In this document: in pieces, positions 8,830 to 17,368 of the stretch
Layout: each line of letters starts with the position of its first letter
Numbering within the stretch: position 1 is the stretch's first letter
Assembly: GCA_017643365.1 (NCBI GenBank)
Contig: JAEPNO010000011.1
Coordinates: forward strand, 1-64,000
Reading direction: 5' to 3'
Origin: Balneolaceae bacterium
GTDB taxonomy: Bacteria; Bacteroidota; Rhodothermia; Balneolales; Balneolaceae
DNA length: 64,000 nucleotides
Made by a program: the position numbers and the translations under genes
The notes under the pieces: generated by a model
Databases searched by the model: none
The model's input: the letters and a program-made list of their open reading frames with translations, nothing else
What the model was told of the DNA's origin: nothing

Positions 8830-10875
8830 ATGCTTAAATCAACATTCAAAAACCTCTGCACAAGCACACTCTGCTGTCTCGTAATCTTTCAGATCTCGAT
8901 GGCTCAATCCGACAAAAACGTATACGACTACGGCGATATTCCACGCGATCATTTAGAAATGGAAGTGTATGAACTCGATAGTACTGCCAGTGCGGTGGTA
9001 CTATTCGAGGTTGGTGAGTCGGAATTGAATTATATAAATGGCTTATTTCAGCTTTCAACAAAAGTTCATCGGCGAAGTAAAATTCTTACCGATGATGGCT
9101 TAGATTTAGCAGATGTAAGTATTGGATATCGTTTGGGTGATTCTGAGCAAAAGGTGAATAATTTGAAAGCGAGCTCGTATTGTTTAAACGATGAAAATGA
9201 AATAGTTGAAACAAGTTTAGGAAAAGGTGATTCGTATACTGAAAATACTAGTAGCACCTGGGCTGAACTAAAATTTTCCATACCAAACGTTCGCTCGGGT
9301 TGTATTATCGAATACGAATATGAAAAGAGCTCAGAAAATCCGATCGATTTTCCAGACTGGTTTTTTCAGGGAGAATACCCAACACTTTGGAGTGAATACA
9401 ATACCAAAATCCCTCAGTTCTTTAAATTTCTTACAGTTACAAGAGGTTATCAGGAGTATTACATCCAAGAAAGTAAAGAGTATAGCGAACGGTATACTCT
9501 CAGGCCTTCAGCCGGACCAAGTGTAAGAGCCGGACAGCAAAATGCCGGAAGGTCGAACCAAGGTATGCAAGATTTTATGGTGGAAGGACTTAAAAGCAGG
9601 TATGTGATGAAAGACGTTCCAGCAATAAAGAGCGAGCCATATATGCGAGCAAAAATCGATTACTTGGCGCATGTTAGATATCAACTTGCCGGGGTAGAAT
9701 TTCCGGGAGAATTGCCAAGTAGAGTTATAGAAACCTGGGAAGAAGTAGTGGATAGGCTTGACGAATACCGAAACTATGGTGATCGCTTGAAAAGTAGTCG
9801 CACCTTGAGTAATGCAGCCAAAACTGCCACGCAAGGAGTTAGTAATAACCTGGATAAAATGATTGCGATATACAATCATATTCAAGATGAGATAGAGTGG
9901 GATAACAGCTATCGGTTATACATGGATAAAGGGCTTGATGAGTATTACAATGCTGGAATTGCCCACAGCTCAGCAATGAATTTTATACTCGTTCAAATGT
10001 TGCGAGAAGTCGGATTCGAAGCGCATCCCGTATTGGTAAGTACTGCGGCAAATGGTGAAATCATTGGGTTATTCCCCGAAGAAGGCCAGTTTAATTCTAC
10101 CATTACTTACGTAGCAGTAGATGGTAATTATTACTTGCTTGATCCAAAAAATTCAGCTCGCCCGTATAATATTTTACCATTTAACATTTTGGGAACTGAA
10201 GGCTTGATGATGTACCCGAATCAATTAATTTGGTTACCGATCGACCAGATTGTTAAAAACTCATCGTTCAAAAATGTGAATATCTCAATTGCAGATGATA
10301 GTATTCGCGGCGAGATTTCAACTCAGCTGAAAGGATTATATGCGGTTGATATGGATGAACTGCATTCAGGTGAGGATTTTAAACAAGCCCTTTCTGATGA
10401 CTATTTTGGTAAGGAAACTCGTTTCGAGCTCTCAAACCTGACCGTGAATAGTGCAGAGGTTTTGGATGGGTATGATTTTAAATTTGATATCACTTCCGAT
10501 GGAATTGGCGAGTATTCAACATTCTATTTTAACCCAATGATTATGGATCGTTTGTCGGCGAATCCATTCAAGCTGGAAAACCGAACGTATCCCGTTGATT
10601 ACAATTATCCATTCGATGAAAGTATCGTAATGACGATAACCATCCCCGAAAACTGGCAGGTTGATGAACTGCCTAATCCGGTTTTATATCGCTTGCCCGG
10701 CAGGGCGGGGGAATTCCGCAGAATTATTAAAGCGGAAGGAAATACGATTTCGTTAAACTATCGCCTCAAAATTGATAAAATGCGTTTTATGCCCGAGGAA
10801 TATGAAATTCTGAAAGGTATGTATGATCAAATGGTAGAAAGCCTCAGCGAAAATATTGTATTCACTAAGTTGTAA
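8830..10875 (+). CDS. DUF3857/transglutaminase-like exported protein, catalytic Cys and His lost (copy 2)
   Basis: 681 residues, same architecture as the upstream copy and closely similar over its whole length, especially the tail RFMPEEYEILKGMYDQMVE. The signal peptide runs to about residue 25 (CCLVIFQISMAQ). The core has Ser380 in place of Cys and Ser423 in place of His (FNST instead of FNHV); only Asp438 is kept. It is predicted to be a pseudo-transglutaminase. Directly after the TAA, in the same frame, lies a second degenerate C-terminal tail (10876-10962). Confidence 0.85.
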   Translation: MLKSTFKNLCTSTLCCLVIFQISMAQSDKNVYDYGDIPRDHLEMEVYELDSTASAVVLFEVGESELNYINGLFQLSTKVHRRSKILTDDGLDLADVSIGYRLGDSEQKVNNLKASSYCLNDENEIVETSLGKGDSYTENTSSTWAELKFSIPNVRSGCIIEYEYEKSSENPIDFPDWFFQGEYPTLWSEYNTKIPQFFKFLTVTRGYQEYYIQESKEYSERYTLRPSAGPSVRAGQQNAGRSNQGMQDFMVEGLKSRYVMKDVPAIKSEPYMRAKIDYLAHVRYQLAGVEFPGELPSRVIETWEEVVDRLDEYRNYGDRLKSSRTLSNAAKTATQGVSNNLDKMIAIYNHIQDEIEWDNSYRLYMDKGLDEYYNAGIAHSSAMNFILVQMLREVGFEAHPVLVSTAANGEIIGLFPEEGQFNSTITYVAVDGNYYLLDPKNSARPYNILPFNILGTEGLMMYPNQLIWLPIDQIVKNSSFKNVNISIADDSIRGEISTQLKGLYAVDMDELHSGEDFKQALSDDYFGKETRFELSNLTVNSAEVLDGYDFKFDITSDGIGEYSTFYFNPMIMDRLSANPFKLENRTYPVDYNYPFDESIVMTITIPENWQVDELPNPVLYRLPGRAGEFRRIIKAEGNTISLNYRLKIDKMRFMPEEYEILKGMYDQMVESLSENIVFTKL

Positions 10876-10962
10876 AGTCTGATTAATGCCGCATTGAAGG
10901 ATATGTACGACCAATTAGTATCAACACATGCTGAACAAATTGTATTGAAAAAAGCATCATGA
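10876..10962 (+). pseudogene. Remnant of a fourth DUF3857/transglutaminase-like gene (C-terminal tail only)
   Basis: The frame continues past the TAA of copy 2 and encodes ALKDMYDQLVSTHAEQIVLK before a TGA at 10960-10962. This is another version of the family tail (ILKGMYDQMVESLSENIVFTK in copy 2). It overlaps the ATG of the next gene as ATGA, the geometry of a normal operon junction. The simplest reading is that a former paralogue was deleted down to its last 25 or so codons, which now serve as the leader for copy 3. Confidence 0.7.
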
Positions 10963-12869
10963 GATATATTTTTATAAGCGTATTAATAATAGCCGTTTCA
11001 TGTGGTACGCCTGCTCTCAAATATCAATTTGCAAGCCAGGATTATTCGCAGATTGATAATGAATTATTGGATGGTGCTTATTCTACGATTCAGGAAAGTG
11101 ATATTGAGTTAATTATCCATGATCGTTCGAAAGCAACATATCGGGAGCGAGTGGCTATTACCATACACGACGAAGAGCATCAAAAATACGCGGCGGTTTA
11201 CGAGTTTTATGATCAGCTAAGCAAAATTGAGTATATGAATGCTCAGCTTATCAACAAAAACGGACAAGTAGTTAAATCACTAAAAATTAGTGACGCCAGA
11301 GATTATAGTGTAAACGATGGGGTTTCTTTTTTTTCTGATAATCGGGTAAAAGTATTTGAATTCTATCACCCAACTTATCCATACACCATAGAGTACGAGA
11401 TCGAAAAAACACTATTTGGCACTTTAAATCTACCGGATTGGTATCCCATTCAAGCTGATCAATCGGTAGTAAAATCAAGTTTCACAATTGTTGATCATAG
11501 TACCGGAGTACGAACACATCCTGTAAAATTAGACGCCGTGGCGAAGGTAGAAGATGCTGTTGATCCAATGATTTACAATTGGGAATTTAACAATCAACCG
11601 GCTATAGAAACCGAGCCATATTCGTCGGTTCTAGAGAACTTACCGCATATGTTGGTTGCGCCGGGTGAATTCGAAATTGAAGGAAGTGTTGGAGATGCCA
11701 GTTCGTGGGAAACGTTTGGGAAATGGTATTTCGATTTAGGGGCAGAAACCCGCGAATTACCTCAAGCTGCCAAAGCCGAAATCGATGCCTTGATAGCTGG
11801 AGTAGAAAACGAACGCGAAATAGTTTCGATCTTATTTAATTATCTACAAGAGAAAAACAGATACGTAAGTATTCAATTGGGTATAGGAGGCTGGAAGCCA
11901 TTTCCTGCTGATTTTGTTTTCGATAACAGTTATGGGGATTGCAAAGCACTAACAAATTATATGTTAGCTGCATTAGAATATGTGGGCATAGATGCGCATG
12001 CGGTGTTAATAAATGCATCGAACGATCGACCCTTAATTGAGGAATTTCCCGGCAATCAGTTTAATCATGTAGTTCTTAGAGTAACACTCGAAAACGGTGA
12101 GGAAATATGGCTTGAATGTACCAGTAAGTATCTGCCACCAAACAACCTTGGCGATGGTTATTCTAAAAAAGCATTGTTGGTTTCTGCTAAGGGTGGGAAG
12201 GTTGTTAACACGCCTGATAAATCACATATTAACAACAAAGAAGTAAGTGTTTACACCATTCAAATTGATGAAGAAGGTGTTGCGAAAATAAATGGAGAGT
12301 TAAATTATCATGGAGCTTCACAAACAAGAGTTTTACATCAACTTTTGTCGGTAAGTGAGGCTAAGAAAACCGAGTGGTTGGAGGATATGCTTCCATCAGA
12401 CAAAAAGTACATCGAGGAAGTTGATTTCACCGGAGTAGATTCGCGTAAAGAGATTTCAAGCATAAACTTTTCAGGTAGGCTCGATGATTATGCGAAGACA
12501 TCAAGTAAACGGCTTTATATACCTGTTAATAAAATGAATCGTGCGGGCATTTCTTTTGAGGAAGTTAATGAGCGTATTTTACCAATCCGCTTTAGATACT
12601 CATTTTCAGAAACAGATTCGGTGATGATACAAATTCCGGAAGGATATGAGATTGAATCGAAGCCTATGTTTAGAAATCCTTCGTTTGATTTTGCTGAATA
12701 CAATCAGCATTTGGAGAAAACAGGACCTAATTCTTTTTTATACACTCGAACCGTAAATATGAAAGAGCGTGAAATTGCTCCCGAATATTATAACGATTTG
12801 AGGCAATTCTATCTGGATCTTCGAAGAGATGACCACCAGCAATTGGTTTTGGTAAAAAAAGATACTTGA
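10959..12869 (+). CDS. DUF3857/transglutaminase domain lipoprotein, catalytic Cys and His present (copy 3)
   Basis: 636 residues. The leader MRYIFISVLIIAVSC looks like a lipoprotein signal with the modified Cys at 15. DUF3857 occupies about 40-250 and the transglutaminase-like core about 270-400. The core keeps Cys328 (SYGDCKALTNYML) and His370 (QFNHVVL); the third residue is Glu386 (WLECTS), where Asp is usual. It is therefore the only member of the set likely to be enzymatically active. It is more distant from copies 1 and 2 than they are from each other. Translation probably couples to the upstream tail remnant through the ATGA overlap. Confidence 0.87.
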   Translation: MRYIFISVLIIAVSCGTPALKYQFASQDYSQIDNELLDGAYSTIQESDIELIIHDRSKATYRERVAITIHDEEHQKYAAVYEFYDQLSKIEYMNAQLINKNGQVVKSLKISDARDYSVNDGVSFFSDNRVKVFEFYHPTYPYTIEYEIEKTLFGTLNLPDWYPIQADQSVVKSSFTIVDHSTGVRTHPVKLDAVAKVEDAVDPMIYNWEFNNQPAIETEPYSSVLENLPHMLVAPGEFEIEGSVGDASSWETFGKWYFDLGAETRELPQAAKAEIDALIAGVENEREIVSILFNYLQEKNRYVSIQLGIGGWKPFPADFVFDNSYGDCKALTNYMLAALEYVGIDAHAVLINASNDRPLIEEFPGNQFNHVVLRVTLENGEEIWLECTSKYLPPNNLGDGYSKKALLVSAKGGKVVNTPDKSHINNKEVSVYTIQIDEEGVAKINGELNYHGASQTRVLHQLLSVSEAKKTEWLEDMLPSDKKYIEEVDFTGVDSRKEISSINFSGRLDDYAKTSSKRLYIPVNKMNRAGISFEEVNERILPIRFRYSFSETDSVMIQIPEGYEIESKPMFRNPSFDFAEYNQHLEKTGPNSFLYTRTVNMKEREIAPEYYNDLRQFYLDLRRDDHQQLVLVKKDT

Positions 12870-12946
12870 TAAAATATCTATCACTTCGATTCCTCATTCG
12901 CTCAAAAAACAGCTGAATGCCGCTTAAAACTTATCCACAAAAAAAT

Positions 12947-12970
12947 ATCATTAAGTAAAAACTTAATGAT
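12947..12970. repeat. Perfect 10-bp inverted repeat upstream of ssb
   Basis: ATCATTAAGT and ACTTAATGAT are perfect complements separated by AAAA, about 93 bases before the ssb start. It could be an operator or, with the T-rich run on the minus strand, a weak minus-strand terminator. No gene on the minus strand needs one here. Confidence 0.6.
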
Positions 12971-13062
12971 AGAACAAGTGATAAAAATTTTTTTGTAAGG
13001 AATTGAATTGGCAGGCGTCTTACCTTGCAATCAAACAATAATTATAGACAGTAGGATACGTA

Positions 13063-13539
13063 ATGAGTTCACTAAATAAAGTAATGTTAATCGGCCGACT
13101 AGGCCAAGACCCTGAAGTTCGATACACCCAATCTAACACAGCAGTTGCCACGCTAAATATGGCAACCAGCGAGCGTTACAAAGATGGTAATGGCGAAATT
13201 AAGGAAAAAACAGAATGGCATCGTGTAGTTGCTTGGGGACGATTGGCTGAAATCTGCCAGCAATATCTGCACAAAGGATCGTTGATTTATATCGAAGGTC
13301 CGTTGCAAACGCGCCAATGGGAAGACAACCAAGGCCAAAAGCGGTACACCACCGAGGTAAAAGCTTTGCAAATGACCATGCTTGATAGCAAAGGAAGTGG
13401 AAATAATAACGGTCCGCAAAACCAAAATCAGAACCAGAATCAAAACCAGCAGGCACAGCAACAGCAAAAGCCTCAAATGTCGAGCGCCACGCCCATCGAC
13501 AGCTCGTTTGATAACATGGACGATGATCTGCCGTTCTAA
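13063..13539 (+). CDS. ssb: Single-stranded DNA-binding protein
   Basis: 158 residues. The OB fold spans residues 1-105 ([65 protein letters not shown], written in short pieces of the family pattern). It is followed by an Asn/Gln-rich linker (repeated NQ codons) and the acidic tip DDDLPF that recruits repair and replication partners. It acts as a tetramer coating ssDNA in replication, recombination and repair. The neighbouring gldE gene is a frequent partner of ssb in Bacteroidota. A terminator follows at 13562, so it is likely transcribed alone. Confidence 0.97.
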   Translation: MSSLNKVMLIGRLGQDPEVRYTQSNTAVATLNMATSERYKDGNGEIKEKTEWHRVVAWGRLAEICQQYLHKGSLIYIEGPLQTRQWEDNQGQKRYTTEVKALQMTMLDSKGSGNNNGPQNQNQNQNQNQQAQQQQKPQMSSATPIDSSFDNMDDDLPF

Positions 13540-13561
13540 TTCATTTCGGTTAGAATATTAC

Positions 13562-13595
13562 AAAGCGGCTGTCTTTCAGATAGTCGCTTTTTTTA
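13562..13595 (+). terminator. Rho-independent terminator after ssb
   Basis: A 13-bp stem (AAAGCGGCTGTCT with AGATAGTCGCTTT, two G-T pairs) with a three-base loop is followed by a T run. Confidence 0.85.
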
Positions 13596-13679
13596 TTTTG
13601 TACCCATCGCTAGCCTGATTAAATTTGCTGAAACGCAAACAATTGCACCTATATCGAAGATCCATTTAGTTATACCAGT

Positions 13680-15032
13680 TTGAATTTGTTAAATGCTTTG
13701 GGCTTTCTGGCACCCGGTGGCGATGTAGACATATTTGTACTTTCGGTACAAATAGTAATTATGATTCTAGGGTTAATCTTTTCCGCCTTTTTTTCAGGAT
13801 CGGAAGTTGCCTTTTTCTCACTATCAACCCGACTCGAAGATCTCCAACAAGACGAGCATGGCCACTCGGCAGATCTCAGAATTTTGCAGATGTTAAGCAA
13901 ACCGCGGCGATTGTTGGCTACCATTTTGATTGGAAATACATTCTCGAATATTATCGCTTCAGTTTTGGCTGCGGTGATTACCGGTAGCTTACTTAGCACA
14001 ATCGGTCTTTCGGAAGTTCTAGTGTACACCATCGAGGTAATTGTGCTTACTTTTGCCATATTGATCTTGAGCGAAATCACCCCAAAACTGATCGCTATCA
14101 ACGATCCATTGGGAGTTTCCCGAAAGGTGAGCAGCTTAATCTTTGTGTTGTACGTGTTACTAAAACCCATTGCGGTTCTATTGGCAGAAAGTGCAGTAAC
14201 ACTTGAGCGTCATTTACCTAAACCCACTTCAAAAATGACTTCCGATGACATCAAAACAATGGCAGAAGTCTCGGAGCAGGAGGGGTCGATTAAAGAAGAT
14301 GAGCGGGAAATTATCGAAAATGTAATCGATTTCGGTACCACCACCGTTCGCGAAATCATGACTTCCAGAGTAAATGTAGTTGGCGTTTCGGTAAACGATT
14401 CATTGGAATCGGTGTTGTCGCAGATCAAAAAAGAAGGCTACTCGCGAATGCCTCTTTACGACAATGATTTAGATACGATTTTAGGGGTGATTTACGCCAA
14501 AGACGTACTTCCATTTTTAAAAGAAGTAGAAACTGAACCGGCCTTTAATTGGAAAAATATTGCTCGAAAAGCACTCTATGTGCCGGTTACTAAAAAACTC
14601 GACGATCTGCTACGCGATTTCCAACAAGAGAAAACGCATATGGCCGTAGTTGTTGATGAATACGGTGGGACGGAAGGAATCATCACGATGGATGATATTC
14701 TGGAAGAAATTGTGGGCGATATTATCGACGAAGAAGGCGAAGATCCCGATTTGTATACGCGATTCAAATCCGGTATTTATATTTTTGATGCACAGATCGA
14801 CCTCGATGATATGGAGGATATTTTGGAGTGTGAGCTCACCAGTGATTCCGATGAGTTTGAAACACTTGGTGGATTGATTTATCACACTACCGAGAATTTA
14901 CCGACTGTAGGGGAGCGTATGACTTTCAAAAACCTTGAGCTGACCGTGCATTCAGTTCAAAATAATCGGATCAAAAAGGTGCGAGTGAAAGTAAACGACG
15001 CTACCGAACCCAAAGAGGTTGAAGAAACCTGA
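13680..15032 (+). CDS. gldE: GldE-like CNNM/CBS-domain membrane protein (CorC/HlyC family)
   Basis: 450 residues. The N-terminal CNNM transmembrane domain covers about 20-190 (LGLIFSAFFSGSEVAFFSL is the family signature). Two CBS domains lie at about 215-345 (EIMTSRVNVVGVSV, MAVVVDEYGGTEGIITMDDI) and a CorC_HlyC domain at about 360-440. Members bind adenine nucleotides and Mg2+ and are linked to divalent cation transport. In Flavobacterium the ssb-adjacent member is GldE, needed for gliding. The start codon is TTG, since no ATG precedes the first helix. murB begins three bases later, suggesting an operon. gldD is not adjacent, so assignment to gldE rests on domain order and the ssb neighbour. 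Confidence 0.85.
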   Translation: MNLLNALGFLAPGGDVDIFVLSVQIVIMILGLIFSAFFSGSEVAFFSLSTRLEDLQQDEHGHSADLRILQMLSKPRRLLATILIGNTFSNIIASVLAAVITGSLLSTIGLSEVLVYTIEVIVLTFAILILSEITPKLIAINDPLGVSRKVSSLIFVLYVLLKPIAVLLAESAVTLERHLPKPTSKMTSDDIKTMAEVSEQEGSIKEDEREIIENVIDFGTTTVREIMTSRVNVVGVSVNDSLESVLSQIKKEGYSRMPLYDNDLDTILGVIYAKDVLPFLKEVETEPAFNWKNIARKALYVPVTKKLDDLLRDFQQEKTHMAVVVDEYGGTEGIITMDDILEEIVGDIIDEEGEDPDLYTRFKSGIYIFDAQIDLDDMEDILECELTSDSDEFETLGGLIYHTTENLPTVGERMTFKNLELTVHSVQNNRIKKVRVKVNDATEPKEVEET

Positions 15033-15035
15033 AAA

Positions 15036-16067
15036 ATGTCGAACACTGATCTTAGTATTTCACGCAATGTAGATCTTGCCGATCTGGCAACCATGCATGT
15101 TTCAGCCAAAGCCGGAACCCTCATCGAAATTCACTCGATCGAAGATTTACAACGTGCATTTGAGTTGATAAAGCAGCAGGATGCCGAATTTTTGATTCTA
15201 GGAGGGGGGAGTAATATTCTGTTTGTGGATGATTTTGATGGTGTGATTCTGAACATCAAGTTGAAAGGAATTTCCATCATTGAAGAAACGGAAGATCACG
15301 TTTTACTTAAGATTGCAGCCGGCGAAAATTGGCATGAGTTAGTGATGTATTGCGTTTCACAGGGTTGGGGTGGAATAGAAAATTTAGCTCTGATTCCCGG
15401 AAAAGTCGGAGCGGCTCCCATTCAAAATATTGGAGCGTATGGTGCCGAATTATCGGATGTGTTGGTTGAACTTGACGCATGGATGATAGAAACGCAAACT
15501 AACAACACATTCTCGAATGCTGAGTGCAAGTTCGGTTATCGTGAAAGTGTGTTTAAATCACATCTGAAAGGCAAAGTTGTGATTACTTCCCTAACTATCA
15601 GGTTGGCAAAAAATCACATTCCAAATTTTGAATATGGCGCACTAAAAGCTGTTTTAGAGAGCAGAGGAATCACAAAGCCATCCATCAAACAAGTATGTGA
15701 GGCTGTGATTGAAGTGAGGCAAAGTAAGTTACCCGATCCCAACGAATTAGGTAATAATGGGAGCTTTTTTAAAAACCCTGTTATTGATGTTTTTCTGTTT
15801 AACGAACTAAAGCAGAAGTATCCTAACATTCCCGGTTATCCGGTAACAGAACATCAGGTAAAGGTTCCGGCTGGGTGGTTAATTGATCAAGCCGGATGGA
15901 AAGGGTATCGCGAGGGAGATGCCGGTGTGCACAAAAAACAGGCGTTAGTGCTCGTAAATTATGGCAATGCTACCGGACAAGAGATGTATGATCTTTCAGA
16001 ACGTATCAAGCAGGATATCCGAAAGAAATTCGGGATTGAGCTAGTCAGAGAAGTTAATATCGTTTAG
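15036..16067 (+). CDS. murB: UDP-N-acetylenolpyruvoylglucosamine reductase
   Basis: 343 residues, type I MurB. It reduces UDP-GlcNAc-enolpyruvate to UDP-MurNAc using NADPH and FAD, the second committed step of peptidoglycan synthesis in the cytosol. FAD-binding motifs are LILGGGSNILF (53-63) and LIPGKVGAAPIQNIGAYG (119-136). The catalytic Ser is Ser243 in GNNGSFFKNP, and the C-terminal PAGWLIDQAGWKG typical of type I is present. It follows gldE by three bases. Its 3' end overlaps the convergent membrane protein gene by 27 bases. Confidence 0.97.
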   Translation: MSNTDLSISRNVDLADLATMHVSAKAGTLIEIHSIEDLQRAFELIKQQDAEFLILGGGSNILFVDDFDGVILNIKLKGISIIEETEDHVLLKIAAGENWHELVMYCVSQGWGGIENLALIPGKVGAAPIQNIGAYGAELSDVLVELDAWMIETQTNNTFSNAECKFGYRESVFKSHLKGKVVITSLTIRLAKNHIPNFEYGALKAVLESRGITKPSIKQVCEAVIEVRQSKLPDPNELGNNGSFFKNPVIDVFLFNELKQKYPNIPGYPVTEHQVKVPAGWLIDQAGWKGYREGDAGVHKKQALVLVNYGNATGQEMYDLSERIKQDIRKKFGIELVREVNIV

Positions 16068-17285
16068 ATCTGAATCAGGATTATTTATCTCGATAATTCC
16101 ATTTTTGAAAAGTCCTTCCTCATCTATAAGCTGCAATTCAATGATAAAGTAATCATTTATCGCATAGAGTGAGTCGAATACGGCTAATTCCAGAGAATCG
16201 TAGACTGAAAGGTTTAGCTCATAATCGATAAAGCTTTTCAATCGAATGGATTCATCACTCCTGCCTTTATTTGAAAATGACGCCATTGAACTGAACAATC
16301 CTACGGTAGGTTCTTCCAGAAAATTTACAGCATTAATCCACGAATGGGTATTTTGATTGAAGGTATAAGCACTAGGATATGAGTGGCTTATCGAAAGGAT
16401 AATTCCATCATCCGTTTTATTCACAGATTGTAAATCAAACAGGATGTTTTCATCAATCTCTTCTTCAAAAGTGGAAGCAGATGTGGGTTCTTCCTCGGGT
16501 ATAAGCACATAAACGTAAGCTGAAGAAATCACAAAATTAAAAAAAGTAAGAATCACGAAGACAAAACTACGTCGTAAGAATTTGATTTGATGGGCTTTGA
16601 GTGCACGGGCAATCAAGAAAGCCGGGAAAACGATCATAGTAAAAGAAATAGAGAAGATCGAGATTATAAAGCCTGCAAAAAACTCGAAAGAGGCAGATTC
16701 CATTAAGGTATAGTAATCACCTGCATAAATTAACATCAGAATTATAGCAAATACGGAACAACTCGACCCAATCCCATATATATACACATAACCGTATTCG
16801 GTGTCCTCCTGAAAGGCTTTACAGAGTACTTTCTCGATGATTTTAGAAATGAGAATGAAAATTAATAAAGCAGGTAAAAATCGTTTGATCAGTGATTTGG
16901 TGTCTAAACCCAGAATCTGATCTAACAATTGAGCCTTTTCAGTTACTTCAGTTGGTTCATCTTTTTTCTGATTTAGCTGATATTCTCGCTCATCGAATTT
17001 CTCTTGTTGCTCGGTGACAAGGGTTTCTAATACTTGTTGCTCTTGATTGATTAGTGGTTCTTTAACCAACTCAATACCAAGCACTAACAGAATAAAACTG
17101 AATAATATGAAATTGTAAGGGCGAACTATTCGTTTAAATGGCGAATCTGTGGAGACAATTTCGAGGAATAGTTTGGGGCGGAAAATGGATAGACCCAATG
17201 TGGCAAAATATCTAAGTACGAAATCGTAGATATCAAGTATTGTTTCATTCGCAATTTCGAATAACTTGAAATTATTTTGTTCCAT
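16041..17285 (-). CDS. Polytopic membrane protein of unknown function
   Basis: About 414 residues from the ATG at 17285; the longer open frame upstream would overlap the divergent M48 gene. Around five to six hydrophobic segments are visible (PYNFILFSFILLVLGIELV, FLPALLIFILISKII, IGSSCSVFAIILMLIYAG, FAGFIISIFSISFTMIVFPAF, FVFVILTFFNFVISSAYVY). These are followed by a soluble C-terminal domain of about 130 residues rich in acidic and Ser residues. A Gln/Glu-rich charged stretch lies between the first two helices. The N-terminal RPKLFLEIV...RPYNFILF pattern recalls membrane parts of DUF3667-type proteins, but I cannot assign a family. It overlaps the murB 3' end. Confidence 0.7.
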   Translation of the reverse strand: MEQNNFKLFEIANETILDIYDFVLRYFATLGLSIFRPKLFLEIVSTDSPFKRIVRPYNFILFSFILLVLGIELVKEPLINQEQQVLETLVTEQQEKFDEREYQLNQKKDEPTEVTEKAQLLDQILGLDTKSLIKRFLPALLIFILISKIIEKVLCKAFQEDTEYGYVYIYGIGSSCSVFAIILMLIYAGDYYTLMESASFEFFAGFIISIFSISFTMIVFPAFLIARALKAHQIKFLRRSFVFVILTFFNFVISSAYVYVLIPEEEPTSASTFEEEIDENILFDLQSVNKTDDGIILSISHSYPSAYTFNQNTHSWINAVNFLEEPTVGLFSSMASFSNKGRSDESIRLKSFIDYELNLSVYDSLELAVFDSLYAINDYFIIELQLIDEEGLFKNGIIEINNPDSDLNDINFSD

Positions 17286-17368
17286 ACCCCAAAAAAAATT
17301 TGCCAATACTTTAATTACCCAATATTGAGTAGTTATATTCAAAGATGTTACAAAAAGATTTTTCAACT

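Noticed and set aside
9508-9885. 125-codon minus-strand frame within DUF3857 copy 2
   Set aside because: Shadow of the conserved plus-strand gene, with no homology or start context.
13153-13476. Two long minus-strand frames inside ssb
   Set aside because: Both lie within the conserved ssb gene, have no start signals and encode low-complexity Leu runs from the Asn/Gln linker.
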